This document shows positions 25,897-34,710 of a stretch of DNA of 64,000 nucleotides, piece after piece. Position 1 is the stretch's first letter. The number at the start of each line of letters is the position of its first letter. The translations under genes were made by a program, and so were the position numbers. This DNA comes from Myxococcales bacterium (lineage in GTDB: Bacteria > Myxococcota_A > Polyangia > Polyangiales > Ga0077539), in contig JAEUKI010000082.1 in assembly GCA_016793325.1 (NCBI GenBank), positions 1 to 64,000 of the forward strand, given 5' to 3'. The notes beneath the pieces were generated by a model. It was given only the letters and a program-made list of their open reading frames with translations. It was not told the origin of the DNA and searched no databases.

Positions 25897-27042
25897 TCAG
25901 CGTGCGTTGACGAAGAGGAGCACGATGCCGGTGAGCAGAATGTTGATGAGCGAGGCGGGCAACAGGATGCGCCAGCCGAGCTTCATGATCTGGTCGTAGC
26001 GGAATCGCGGGAGCGTCCAGCGGATCTGCATCTGGAGAAGGACGAGCAGGCCGACCTTCACCACGAACGTGATCGCCGAGATGATCACCACGGCGAGGTG
26101 GCTCAGGACGATGGGCTTGGCGATCCCGAACATCTCGAGGTGAAAGCCGTCGAGCTTCAAGAACGGGAACTGCCATCCGCCGAGGAAGATCGTCGTGATG
26201 AGCGCCGAGGAGGTCATCACTTCGACGAGCTCGCCGAGCGCGAACATGCCCATTTTCATGGGCTGGTATTCAGTGAAGTACCCCGCGACGATCTCGCTCT
26301 CGCCTTCGGGCGCGTCGAACGGAACGCGCTTGGTCTCTGCCACCGCGGCCGTGAAGAACAAGATGAACGCGAGCGGCTGCACGAAGATGCCCCACACGTG
26401 GTCGACCTGCCACTGCACCATCTGCTCGAGGCGCACGGTCTGAAAGACCATGAACGAGCCGACGAGCGACAGGCCCATCGTGACTTCGTACGAGACCATC
26501 TGGCTCGCGGCGCGGATGCCGCCGAGCAGCGAGAACTTGTTGTCCGACGAGCTGCCCGCGAGCGCCGCGCCGAGCACGCCCGACGAGGCCATCGCGAACA
26601 CGACCAAGATGCCCGAGTCGGCCATCGAGATGTGCAGCGGGATGTAGGACGCCGCGGCGTTCCACCCTTCGCTGCCGAAGACGCGACGGAGGTTGTCCGG
26701 GTAGATCGACGGGCCGAAGGGGATCACCGCGAAGAGGCAGAGCGGCGGGACCAGCGAGATCACCGGCGCGAGCTGGTAGAGGAGCTTGTCCGCGCCGGGC
26801 GGAACGAAGTCCTCCTTCCAGAGCATCTTGACGCCGTCCGCCGCCGAGTGGAGCAGACCCGCGACGCGAAACTCTTTGCCGAAGAGCTTGATGCTCGCGC
26901 GGTTCGGGCCCATTCGGTCTTGGATGAGCGCGCTCTGACGCCGCTCGACCCAGAGCAAGATCGCTCCGAGGTTCACCAGTCCGAAGACGATCGCGAACAC
27001 CTTGATGGCTGTCGCGATCCAGAACGTTGTGCCGGTGATCAT
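25897..27042 (-). CDS. nuoH: NADH-quinone oxidoreductase subunit H
   Basis: A 381-residue integral membrane subunit that forms part of the quinone chamber at the junction of the two arms. Family markers are clear: ERRQSALIQDRMGPNRA (34-50), the ADGVK block near 68, and SEIVAGYFTEYQPMKMGMFALGE (about 270-292). About eight membrane helices can be traced. The segment FGSEGWNAAASYIPLHISMADS at 131-150 is longer than in many homologues. It sits 22 bases after nuoG. Confidence 0.95.
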   Translation of the reverse strand: MITGTTFWIATAIKVFAIVFGLVNLGAILLWVERRQSALIQDRMGPNRASIKLFGKEFRVAGLLHSAADGVKMLWKEDFVPPGADKLLYQLAPVISLVPPLCLFAVIPFGPSIYPDNLRRVFGSEGWNAAASYIPLHISMADSGILVVFAMASSGVLGAALAGSSSDNKFSLLGGIRAASQMVSYEVTMGLSLVGSFMVFQTVRLEQMVQWQVDHVWGIFVQPLAFILFFTAAVAETKRVPFDAPEGESEIVAGYFTEYQPMKMGMFALGELVEVMTSSALITTIFLGGWQFPFLKLDGFHLEMFGIAKPIVLSHLAVVIISAITFVVKVGLLVLLQMQIRWTLPRFRYDQIMKLGWRILLPASLINILLTGIVLLFVNAR

Positions 27043-27064
27043 CGTCCCATTCCTTCGTCGCGCA

Positions 27065-28675
27065 TCACACCGTCGAGCGTGGCGTCCCCGTGCTGGGAAC
27101 GACGCCGTCTTGTTTCTTCAGAGGAGCCGCCTCGATGCCCTTGGCCGCCGCCGCAGCGCGCACCTCCGCGAGCTTCGTGTAGCCCGTGTCGTGCCCCGCG
27201 CTGCGCGCGATCTTCGCGATCGCCTCCCACCCAGGGATCACCTCGCCCCGCGGCGTGAGCGCGCGCTTGAATACCTGTGCGATACCCTTGGCGTTGACGA
27301 ACGTCCCGTCGGTCTCCGCCCACACCGTGATGGGGATCACGACGTTGGCGACCGAGAGCCACGCGCCCGACGTCTCGTGCGTCGCGAGCACGATGACCTT
27401 CTTGCTCTTGAGCTCGCTCAAGTCCTGCGTGTCCGCGTCCTCGCCGAGCACCAAGATCACGCCGTAGCCCGAGGCCTTCTTCACGAGGTCCGCGACCGAC
27501 GGAAGCGACTCGACGCCCGCGGCCTTGAGGGCCCCTGCGCGGTTGGGGTTTTGATCTTCGTTGCGCAGGATCTTGTCGCCGTCCCACACGGCCTTGCCCG
27601 TGAGGTAGAGGTCCGCGTTGGCGGCCTTCGCGAGCGCCACGGCCACCATGTTCTCTTCGACCGAGCGCTGCGCGCTGAGGACGACGGCGACGTTTCCGCC
27701 GCGCAAGAGCTTGGCCGCTTCGTCGATCGCGTCCGCGGTCTTCTCGCGCTCGCCGTCGACCTTCGCGGTCGTCACGCGGTTCTTGTAGACGCGCTCGTAC
27801 GTGAGCATGCCGTCGTCGCACATCCAGTACTGGTTGACGGCTTCGTTCTCGCGGGGGCGGTTGCGAAACGCGGTGTTCTCGCGGCCGTCGACGTCGACCC
27901 ACATGTTGCAGCCCGTGGCGCAGCCGGGGCAGACGCTCTGCGTTCCCTTGAGGAGCCACACGCGACCCTTGTGACGCCAGTGGCTCGTCGTGAGCGCGCC
28001 CACGGGGCACACCCACTCGGTCATCATCGTGTAGTGACCCTCGAGCTGGCGGCCCGGTGACGTGATGATCTCGTACAGATTGCCGCGCTCGCGCATGTCG
28101 AGCATCGGGTCTCCGATGACCTCTTCGCACACGCGAACGCACCGCGTGCACGCGATGCAGCGCTCGGCGTCGTAGACGATCGTCGGCCCGAACACGACGC
28201 CCTTCGGCTTGTGGTTGGGCTCGTCGCGCATGCGCTTCGACGTCGCCTGCTCGGTCATGTAGTAGTCCTGGAGCTTGCACTCGCCGGACTGATCGCAGAT
28301 GGGGCAGTCGACCGGGTGATTGAGCAGCAAGAACTCCTGCACGTTCTTGCGCGCGAGCGCGACGTGCTCGCTCGTCTCGCTCTTGACCACCATGCCCTCG
28401 CTCGCCTGCATTTGGCACGCGGGCTGGAGCTTCGGCTTCTTCGCGACGACGTAGTCCTTCTTCTTCTCGTCCCACACGAGAATGTCGAGCATCATCGGCC
28501 GCTGGTTGGCAGCCGGCTCGATCTCGACGAGGCACATGCGGCAGTTGGCCGCGACCGAGAGGCCCGGGTGCCAGCAATAGTGCGGGATCTCGATGCCCTG
28601 CTTGTAAGCGGCCTTGATGATCGTCTCGCCCTTTTCGAAGGCGATCTCTTGGCCGTCGAGCTTGAAGGTCGGCAT
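27065..28675 (-). CDS. nuoG: NADH-quinone oxidoreductase subunit G, short form
   Basis: A 536-residue subunit, shorter than the E. coli protein of about 900. It has the N-terminal [2Fe-2S] domain (CRMCLVEIEP, C46-49, and QPACQMQA), the His/Cys [4Fe-4S] region (CPICDQSGECKLQDYY), two [4Fe-4S] motifs (CIACTRCVRVCEE, VCPVGAL) and the Cys motif of cluster N7 (CPGCATGCN). The molybdopterin-oxidoreductase-like part is cut short after about 300 further residues. Electrons enter here from NuoF, which is not encoded nearby. Confidence 0.93.
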   Translation of the reverse strand: MPTFKLDGQEIAFEKGETIIKAAYKQGIEIPHYCWHPGLSVAANCRMCLVEIEPAANQRPMMLDILVWDEKKKDYVVAKKPKLQPACQMQASEGMVVKSETSEHVALARKNVQEFLLLNHPVDCPICDQSGECKLQDYYMTEQATSKRMRDEPNHKPKGVVFGPTIVYDAERCIACTRCVRVCEEVIGDPMLDMRERGNLYEIITSPGRQLEGHYTMMTEWVCPVGALTTSHWRHKGRVWLLKGTQSVCPGCATGCNMWVDVDGRENTAFRNRPRENEAVNQYWMCDDGMLTYERVYKNRVTTAKVDGEREKTADAIDEAAKLLRGGNVAVVLSAQRSVEENMVAVALAKAANADLYLTGKAVWDGDKILRNEDQNPNRAGALKAAGVESLPSVADLVKKASGYGVILVLGEDADTQDLSELKSKKVIVLATHETSGAWLSVANVVIPITVWAETDGTFVNAKGIAQVFKRALTPRGEVIPGWEAIAKIARSAGHDTGYTKLAEVRAAAAAKGIEAAPLKKQDGVVPSTGTPRSTV

Positions 28676-28701
28676 GTCTGCTCTATCTCTTCGCTAGCGC
28701 T

Positions 28702-29934
28702 TCAGCGGTCGCACTCGCCGCCGATCATGTTGATCGAACCAAACGTCGGGACGATGTCGGCGATCATGCCGCCGACGATCATTCCCGAGACCGCGCCGAG
28801 CGAATAGAAGCTCGGCGCGCGAACGCGGATGCGCCAGGGATTTCCCCCGCCGCGCGAGACGACGAGAAAGCCGAGCTCTCCGTTGCCTCCCTCGGTGTAC
28901 TGGTACACCTCGCCCGCGGGGACCTGGATGCCCTCCATGATCAACTTGAAGTGATTGATGGTCCCTTCGATCGTGTTGTAGACCTCCTCCTTCGGGGGGA
29001 GGATCACGCGAGGGTTCTTCACGTTCACTTCGTTGTCGGGCGAGCGCGGGTCGATCTTCTTCAAGAGCGCGACGCTCTGCTCGATGATCCTCGCGCTCTG
29101 TCGGATCTCTTCCATCCGGCACATGAAGCGGTCGAAGTTGTCGCCGTCTTCACCGACGGGGACGTCGAAGTCGACCTCGTTGTACGTGAGGTACGGCTGG
29201 TCCTTGCGGACGTCGTAGTCGACGCCCGTCGAGCGCAGCACCGGCCCCGACGCGCCCGCGGACACCGCGCGCTTCTTCGTGAGCACCCCGACGCCCTGCG
29301 TCCGGTCGAGGAAGATTCGGTTCTTGAGCAGAAGCGACTCGCCCTCGGCGACGACGCTGTGGATCCTCGGCAGCACCGTGAGGCACATGTCGCCGAAGTC
29401 TTCAGTGTCGGGCGCCGCCATCCCGCCGATGCGCCCGTACGCGTGCGTCATGCGCGCGCCCGTCTGCGTCTCGATGATCTCCCAGATCCACTCGCGGGCC
29501 TTCAGGTACCAGAGAAACGGCGTGAACGCGCCGAGCTCCATGGCCATCGCGCCGTTGCACGTGAGGTGATCGGCGATGCGGGCGAGCTCTCCGTGGATCA
29601 CGCGGAGGATCTGCGCGCGACGCGGGACCGTGATCCCGAGCAGCTTCTCGACCGCGAGCGCGTAGCCCACGTTGTTGAGCATCGGCGAGCAGTAGTTGAG
29701 CCGATCCGTGTACGGAAAGAACTGCTGCCACGTCCCGCGCTCGCCCATCTTTTCTTGTGCGCGGTGCAGGTATCCCGGCTGCACGTCGCACGCTCGGACG
29801 GTCTCGCCGTCGAGCTTGAGGACCATGCGGATGGTGCCGTGCATCGCGGGGTGCGACGGGCCCATGTTGAGGGTCATCGGCTCAGCGGGGAGCTCGAGCT
29901 CGCTCTCGTCGAGTTCTTGGTCGATGGACTCCAT
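28702..29934 (-). CDS. nuoD: NADH-quinone oxidoreductase subunit D
   Basis: A 410-residue 49-kDa-type subunit of complex I that, with NuoB, forms the quinone-binding site. LNMGPSHPAMHGTIRM (24-39) is the conserved N-terminal motif with the quinone-site His, and GGEC near the end corresponds to the C-terminal motif inherited from hydrogenases. It is separate from NuoC, unlike the NuoCD fusion of E. coli. The gene begins 36 bases after nuoC. Confidence 0.95.
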   Translation of the reverse strand: MESIDQELDESELELPAEPMTLNMGPSHPAMHGTIRMVLKLDGETVRACDVQPGYLHRAQEKMGERGTWQQFFPYTDRLNYCSPMLNNVGYALAVEKLLGITVPRRAQILRVIHGELARIADHLTCNGAMAMELGAFTPFLWYLKAREWIWEIIETQTGARMTHAYGRIGGMAAPDTEDFGDMCLTVLPRIHSVVAEGESLLLKNRIFLDRTQGVGVLTKKRAVSAGASGPVLRSTGVDYDVRKDQPYLTYNEVDFDVPVGEDGDNFDRFMCRMEEIRQSARIIEQSVALLKKIDPRSPDNEVNVKNPRVILPPKEEVYNTIEGTINHFKLIMEGIQVPAGEVYQYTEGGNGELGFLVVSRGGGNPWRIRVRAPSFYSLGAVSGMIVGGMIADIVPTFGSINMIGGECDR

Positions 29935-29970
29935 GCGGATTCTCTCTCTTCAGCGGTCGCGATGGGGCTT

Positions 29971-30546
29971 TCAGTGCGACGAGGACTTGGGGTCCACGGG
30001 AGCGCGATCGAACGGCATCCCCTCGTCGGGCAAGAACGGGCCGAGCTTGTCGAACGTGCCCTCGCGGTACTCGACCAACGGCTGGGTCTTGTTCGCGGGG
30101 TAGTCCTTGCGCAGCGGATAGCCGACGAACTCTTCGTACATCAGGATGCGACGCAGGTCGGGGTGGCCCGCGAACTTCACGCCGAACATGTCGAACGCCT
30201 CGCGCTCGCCCCAGTTGGCGCCGACGTACACGTCCGCCACCGAGTCGAGCTCGGGCGCGGCCTCGAACAAGCGCGTCTTGATGCGAACGCGGTGCTTCTT
30301 CGTCGTCGAGTACACGATGAGATAGACCGAGAAGCGGCCCTTCTCTTCGTCTTCATCGGGGAAGTCCACGACGGACAGATCGACGAAGTAGTCGCAGGCG
30401 CAGCGCGGGTCGTCGCGGAGAAACGTCGCGGCGGCCTTCCACACGGACTTGTCGAGCAGCGCGACTTCGTCCCCGCGAAACGACGAGGTCTCGAGGACCT
30501 TGTCGCCGAACTGCGCCTTCAATCGATCGAGCAAGAGCTTGGACAT
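29971..30546 (-). CDS. nuoC: NADH-quinone oxidoreductase subunit C
   Basis: A 191-residue 30-kDa-type subunit. The family signature ERExxDMFGVxFxGHPDLRRILM is clear near 123-146. It stabilises the peripheral arm next to NuoD and NuoB. The start follows nuoB by 7 bases. Confidence 0.94.
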   Translation of the reverse strand: MSKLLLDRLKAQFGDKVLETSSFRGDEVALLDKSVWKAAATFLRDDPRCACDYFVDLSVVDFPDEDEEKGRFSVYLIVYSTTKKHRVRIKTRLFEAAPELDSVADVYVGANWGEREAFDMFGVKFAGHPDLRRILMYEEFVGYPLRKDYPANKTQPLVEYREGTFDKLGPFLPDEGMPFDRAPVDPKSSSH

Positions 30547-30553
30547 GATTGGC

Positions 30554-31135
30554 TCACTCTTCGGGCGAGACGGGCGCCTTGCCCTTCATGCGGATCTGGT
30601 AGAGCTGCTCGAGCTTCTCGGGCACGCCTTCGGGCAGCGCGGTGTTCTTGAGCACCGCGGGCGTCTTGTCGCCGCGACCGATCTTGTCCATGAGCAGCAT
30701 CAGCCCGTCGAGGACGGCCTCGGGGCGCGGCGGACAACCGGGGATGTACACGTCGACAGGGATGATCTTGTCGATGCCCGGCAGCGTCGCGTAGTTGTCG
30801 TAGAAGCCGCCGCACGACGCGCACGTGCCGAAGGAGATCACCCACTTCGGCTCGAGCATCTGCTCGTAGATGCGCTTGAGCGCCGGCGCTTGCCGCTGCG
30901 AAATCGTGCCGACGACCCAGAGCACGTCGCTCTGGCGCGGCGAGAACCGCGGGGCTTCGGCGCCGAACCGCGCGATGTCGTACTTGGGACCGGCCGCGGC
31001 GAAGAACTCCATACCGCAGCACGCCGTCGCGAACGGGTACTGAAACAGCGAGTACTTGCGGGCCCAACCGAGCAGCGACTCGAGCTTCGTGGTGAAGAAG
31101 CCCGACTCACCGCCACCCATGGTCATGTCTCCCAT
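30554..31135 (-). CDS. nuoB: NADH-quinone oxidoreductase subunit B
   Basis: A 193-residue subunit holding the terminal cluster N2. The four ligands are present: the tandem Cys39-Cys40, Cys105 (GTCASCGG) and Cys134 (IPGCPPRPE). The ATG at 31135 overlaps the nuoA stop by 13 bases. A second in-frame ATG at 31126 (MTMGGG) sits downstream in the same overlap and cannot be excluded as the start. Confidence 0.95.
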   Translation of the reverse strand: MGDMTMGGGESGFFTTKLESLLGWARKYSLFQYPFATACCGMEFFAAAGPKYDIARFGAEAPRFSPRQSDVLWVVGTISQRQAPALKRIYEQMLEPKWVISFGTCASCGGFYDNYATLPGIDKIIPVDVYIPGCPPRPEAVLDGLMLLMDKIGRGDKTPAVLKNTALPEGVPEKLEQLYQIRMKGKAPVSPEE

Positions 31136-31545
31136 TCGAGAGCTCCCTTCTTCCAGCAGTAGATCAGGGCGATCGAGAGCGCCGCGAGGAACACGAACAT
31201 CTCGACGAAGCCCTGCCACCCGAGGCTCTGGTACAGCGCGGCCCACGGGTAGAGGAACACAGCTTCGATGTCGAACACGACGAAGAGCAGCGCCGTGAGA
31301 TAGAATTTCACCGACAAACGAACGTGCTTCGCGCCTGTTGTGGGCGAGCCGGACTCGTAGGGGATGAGCTTCTCTGGCGTGGGGTTCTTCGGTCCGAGGA
31401 AGGTCGCGAGCGAGAAGACCGCGCCCGCCACCACCAACGCGAAGCCGAGCATCGCGAAGATCGGTCCGTATTGATAGCGAAGCGAAAGGCTGCCCGCGGT
31501 ATCGACCGCGGTCAGAGCCTGGATGAGCGTTGGCACGAGTTGCAC
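31123..31545 (-). CDS. nuoA: NADH-quinone oxidoreductase subunit A, first gene of the operon
   Basis: A 140-residue membrane subunit with three helices (about 27-50, 85-105, 112-132). The conserved loop LIPYESGSPTTGAKHVRLSVKFY and the motif FDIEAVFLYPWA identify it. It lies between the promoter at 31569-31597 and nuoB. Confidence 0.95.
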   Translation of the reverse strand: MQLVPTLIQALTAVDTAGSLSLRYQYGPIFAMLGFALVVAGAVFSLATFLGPKNPTPEKLIPYESGSPTTGAKHVRLSVKFYLTALLFVVFDIEAVFLYPWAALYQSLGWQGFVEMFVFLAALSIALIYCWKKGALEWET

Positions 31546-31568
31546 GTAGCTTCGACTCCGGGCCGGGG

Positions 31569-31597
31569 TGTGTAGCGGTACTGAAAAATCAAGTCAA
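31569..31597 (-). promoter_or_regulatory. nuoA: sigma70-type promoter of the nuo operon
   Basis: Reading the minus strand, TTGACT (31592-31597) is followed by a 17-base AT-rich spacer and TACACA (31569-31574). The -10 box ends 24 bases before the nuoA start codon. Five of six -35 bases match the consensus. It overlaps the last bases of the gene upstream. Confidence 0.7.
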
Positions 31598-32451
31598 TCA
31601 CCGGGCGAAGCGCGCGTTCCGATGATCTCGACGCACACCGCCCACTCGCCCTCGGCGTCGCGCCGGCGAGAGACCGTCACGGTAAACGGTTCGTCCTGGG
31701 TTTGCCCGAACGAACCGCGCTGGTCGAGTGACAAATCCGCGGGCTCGACGGACACCGAGAAGGTCGCGTACCGACCCACACGGGCGCGGCGAACAATCGT
31801 TCCAAGGGCCCACGGGATCTTCTGTCGCCTGCCCGTGGTGGGGCTTCGAACGGCTCGAACAGCCACGCGCTCGACGTCGCGGTCGCTGCGAGTCGCTCGA
31901 AACGCCAACCGCTCGCCCACGCAGAGGGCTCCGTCGCGCAACGATTGCGCGACCAGCGCCTCGACGAGCGAGACGCTCTCGCGCCACGCGTCTCGTCCGC
32001 GAAACCAACGCACCGCCCTCGACGGGACATCGATCGCCGCGGCGACCTCGATGCAAACGTCTCGCACGAGTCTCTCGGTGGGGGTCTCGAGCGCGAGCGT
32101 GACCGTCGAGCGCCCTGGCCGACGCGCGACCGCGAGCGCCGAGACGATCGCGCCCCGTTGCCGCGTGTGCACCCCGCGCAATCGGGCCACCTTCGCGCGG
32201 TGATCGCCAGGGCGGATTGAAAACGTGTGCTCCCACGCCGGAGCCTCCCACGGCGCGGGCTTCGCGCCGAACGGCCGCGCCCTCGCGAGGGTGAGCTCGA
32301 TGTGCGCCGCGTCGATCGCGGGGCCCGTGACCGAGAGCGTGACGCCTTCGGTCGCGACCGCGCCGCGCGCGACGAACACCCCGAGGTCCACGATCGCGTC
32401 GCCCGACGCGCACGCGACCACGCTCGGCGGAAGAGAGCGAACGAGCACCAC
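31594..32451 (-). CDS. hypothetical protein
   Basis: About 285 residues, rich in Arg, Ala and Val. I see beta strands (VTLSVTGPAIDAAHIELTLA; STVTLALETP) and a conserved-looking WFRGRDAWRESVSLVEALVAQ near the middle, but no known domain. The start is unclear: the frame stays open to 32763 but the upstream part has no coding character; GTG at 32451 or 32448 is the first start that opens a plausible protein. It ends 24 bases before the nuo promoter and may be transcribed separately. Confidence 0.5.
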   Translation of the reverse strand: MVLVRSLPPSVVACASGDAIVDLGVFVARGAVATEGVTLSVTGPAIDAAHIELTLARARPFGAKPAPWEAPAWEHTFSIRPGDHRAKVARLRGVHTRQRGAIVSALAVARRPGRSTVTLALETPTERLVRDVCIEVAAAIDVPSRAVRWFRGRDAWRESVSLVEALVAQSLRDGALCVGERLAFRATRSDRDVERVAVRAVRSPTTGRRQKIPWALGTIVRRARVGRYATFSVSVEPADLSLDQRGSFGQTQDEPFTVTVSRRRDAEGEWAVCVEIIGTRASPGD

Positions 32452-32807
32452 GACCGCGCAGCATCGCGCGGATGGCGCGCGAAGAGAAGAGCGCGACGAG
32501 GCGAGCGGCGAGCGGCGCGCGTGTCTCGGGGACAGCGGGCCTGTGTTTTCACTGGGCCCCGCGCGTTTTACCCACGACACACTCAGCCCGAAACACGCTG
32601 TGCTCTGGGACTGGGCTGACTCGATGCGTGGACTTTGCTTCGCGTCCGGCGCGGCGCATCGCATTGCGCAATGCCTACGGCAAAGCGCAACGCGACGCTT
32701 CGCGGCGGTCGCTCCGCAACCGGCTCCGCTGCCCAGAGGCAGCTTCGCCGGAACGCCACGCATCCATCATCATCACCACCACTCGCGTGACGCGATTCGC
32801 GCGCTCG

Positions 32808-32848
32808 CCTCCTCTTCTTCTTCGACCGACTCGAAGAAGAAGAGGAGG
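32808..32848. repeat. perfect 18-bp hairpin with a 5-base loop
   Basis: CCTCCTCTTCTTCTTCGA at 32808-32825 pairs base for base with 32831-32848 around the loop CCGAC. The stem is polypyrimidine on one strand and polypurine on the other. There is no following U-run on either strand, so it is not a standard intrinsic terminator. It stands 16 bases before the heptanucleotide array. Confidence 0.8.
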
Positions 32849-32864
32849 CCGAACTCGGGGTTCG

Positions 32865-33103
32865 CTGGCTCGTTGCTCATGGCTCGTTGCTCATGGCTCG
32901 TTGCTCATGGCTCGTTGCTCATGGCTCGTTGCTCATGGCTCGTGGCTTGTGGCTCGTGGCTCGTTGCTCATGGCTCGTGGCTCGTGGCTCGTTGCTCGTT
33001 GCTCGTTGCTCATGGCTCGTTGCTCGTCGCTCGTCGCTCGTTGCTCGTGGCTCGTGGCTCGTGGCTCGTGGCTCGTCGCTTGTGGTTCGTTGCGCGAGGG
33101 AGT
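32865..33103. repeat. heptanucleotide tandem array (unit GCTCRTK)
   Basis: About 33 consecutive 7-base units, mainly GCTCGTT, GCTCATG, GCTCGTG and GCTCGTC. In the first third GCTCGTT and GCTCATG alternate as a 14-base higher-order unit. Degenerate units continue to about 33134. The period of 7 rules out a coding role, since each turn of three units shifts through all frames. It looks like a short tandemly repeated repetitive sequence prone to slippage. Confidence 0.9.
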
Positions 33104-33294
33104 GGTTCGCGACCCGTTGCTCGTGGCGCTCGCGTGAGTGGGCGCTCGTTTGGGCGGCGATGCACTCGAGGCGGGACATCGTTGTCGCGGTCCGTCGCTG
33201 TGTCCGATTTTGCTCCGTTGCTTCGGGGCGCGCGCGGCGCAGGTTCCGCGCCGCTTCGACGACTGTCACGGGGGGAGAGATTCGAGACGACATC

Positions 33295-34662
33295 ATGACG
33301 ACCTTCGCTTCTCCTCGCCGCGCGCTCGCGGCGCTCGTGTCTTCGCTCGTGTTGAACGCCTGTGGCGCGAATGTTCCGATGCCCGGCGGGGATGGATCGA
33401 CGGACGCTCTTCGCGAAGACGCCTCGATGAGCGACGCGACCTCGATGGACGCCGCTGCGAGCGACGCTTCATCGAGCGACGCAGCGACGAGCGACGGTGC
33501 GCCCGCGGACGCGCTGCACCTCGGTGACGCTGGCGGCGCGTGTCCGCAGGCTCCGACGGCCGAGTCCCTTCGCGCGGCGCACGCGGCGCTGCGCGGCGGC
33601 GCGGACGCTGTGTCGCTCAGCCCCGACGGGTGCGTGCGCTATGCGCGAACGACGCGCGACGGGCTCGTCACGCGCGAAGAGGTCACGGCCGCGGGTCGAT
33701 CGATCGTCCTGTGGGATCACACCGCGGCGCTCTCGACGGGGCGTCGCGACGAAAACGCGGACGGCGTGTTCGAGTGGCGATCGACCGTCACGCGCAGCGC
33801 GACCGACGAGCGCGTCGAGATCACCATCGACCCGAGCGGAACCGGCGCGACCCCCACGCGCCGCGAGACCTACGTGCGCGTCGGAACCCGCGTCCGCGCG
33901 CGCATCGAGGTCGCTGCGACGCCGGGCGGCGCGCTGACGGTCGACTCGGAGTTCGAGACGACGGGCCTCTCGCAGCCGTTCGTGACCGCGCCCACGACAG
34001 GGACGGGCACCGGGAGCTGCACGCCCGCGCAAGCGATGCAGCTCCAGATGCAGATGGAAGCCGCGATGCAAACGGGCATGACGTGCTCGAGTCGCCTCGG
34101 CCTGAACGCGATGTCCAACCACGCCGCGCAGATCGCTGCGACGCGCGGGATCGAGCTTCGTTGCGCGAGGCTCACGCCGAACCAGAGCCGCTGCGCCGAG
34201 GTCAACCACTGGGATGCCATCACGTCGCTCTTGCAGACGGGCCGCACGACGCCGCTCGTCATCACGGTCGACCCGGACGCGTTCTTCAACGACGCGCGCT
34301 GCAGTGGAAATCAGCTCAACGTGCTCTGGCACGAGATCCTGCACACGTACATCGGGCTGCACGACCCGTACGACCCCGAAGACGCGCCGCAGACCACGAC
34401 GCGCGACCGCGTGTATGCGTGCAGCGCGCTCTGCTTCAGCGCCAACGCGACGAAGTGCCAATGCGCCTCGTGTCTCGGAACGAACATCTGCGACCCGCGC
34501 TGCGCCGGGTTTCGCGACTGCAACCCCGACCTCGGCGCGCAGTGCCGCTGCGCCGCGCGACCGCGGTGGTACCCGACGCTGACCCAGTGCAACGTCGAGT
34601 GCCCCTCGGGCCTCGCGTGCGCCTTCGCGACGTGCCGCGCCGTGAGCTACGCGTGTAACTGA
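33295..34662 (+). CDS. lipoprotein with HExxH metallopeptidase motif
   Basis: A 455-residue exported lipoprotein: signal peptide ending LVLNAC (Cys23), then a typical Asp/Ser/Ala linker (about 33-75). LWHEILHTYIGLHD near 345-358 is a zinc HExxH motif with a third His and Asp at metzincin-like spacing, so a zinc-dependent peptidase is likely. The last 80 residues have 14 cysteines in short loops (CQCASCLGTNICDPRC). The ATG at 33295 opens the signal peptide. Substrate unknown; the active site faces outside the cytoplasm. Confidence 0.75.
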   Translation: MTTFASPRRALAALVSSLVLNACGANVPMPGGDGSTDALREDASMSDATSMDAAASDASSSDAATSDGAPADALHLGDAGGACPQAPTAESLRAAHAALRGGADAVSLSPDGCVRYARTTRDGLVTREEVTAAGRSIVLWDHTAALSTGRRDENADGVFEWRSTVTRSATDERVEITIDPSGTGATPTRRETYVRVGTRVRARIEVAATPGGALTVDSEFETTGLSQPFVTAPTTGTGTGSCTPAQAMQLQMQMEAAMQTGMTCSSRLGLNAMSNHAAQIAATRGIELRCARLTPNQSRCAEVNHWDAITSLLQTGRTTPLVITVDPDAFFNDARCSGNQLNVLWHEILHTYIGLHDPYDPEDAPQTTTRDRVYACSALCFSANATKCQCASCLGTNICDPRCAGFRDCNPDLGAQCRCAARPRWYPTLTQCNVECPSGLACAFATCRAVSYACN

Positions 34663-34710
34663 GCAGCGCGGGGGGCTTGATTGTGTGGGTGACCAAGTTG
34701 GAGGCTGCGC

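Larger units (their letters stand above)
32452..33294. other. long non-coding region
   Basis: About 840 bases without a supportable gene. It holds a His-codon-like CAT/CAC run near 32762-32781, a perfect hairpin (32808-32848), the heptanucleotide array (32865-33103), and about 160 bases before the next lipoprotein start. Long frames crossing the array (runs of SWLVAR-like residues) are artefacts of the 7-base repeat. GGGGGAGAG near 33271 may be the ribosome binding site of the next gene. Confidence 0.6.

Noticed and set aside
32865..33103. CRISPR array or a protein gene in the heptamer repeats
   Set aside because: There are no unique spacers between the units, and the 7-base period throws every frame through repetitive SWLVAR-like residues without a start or homologous protein.
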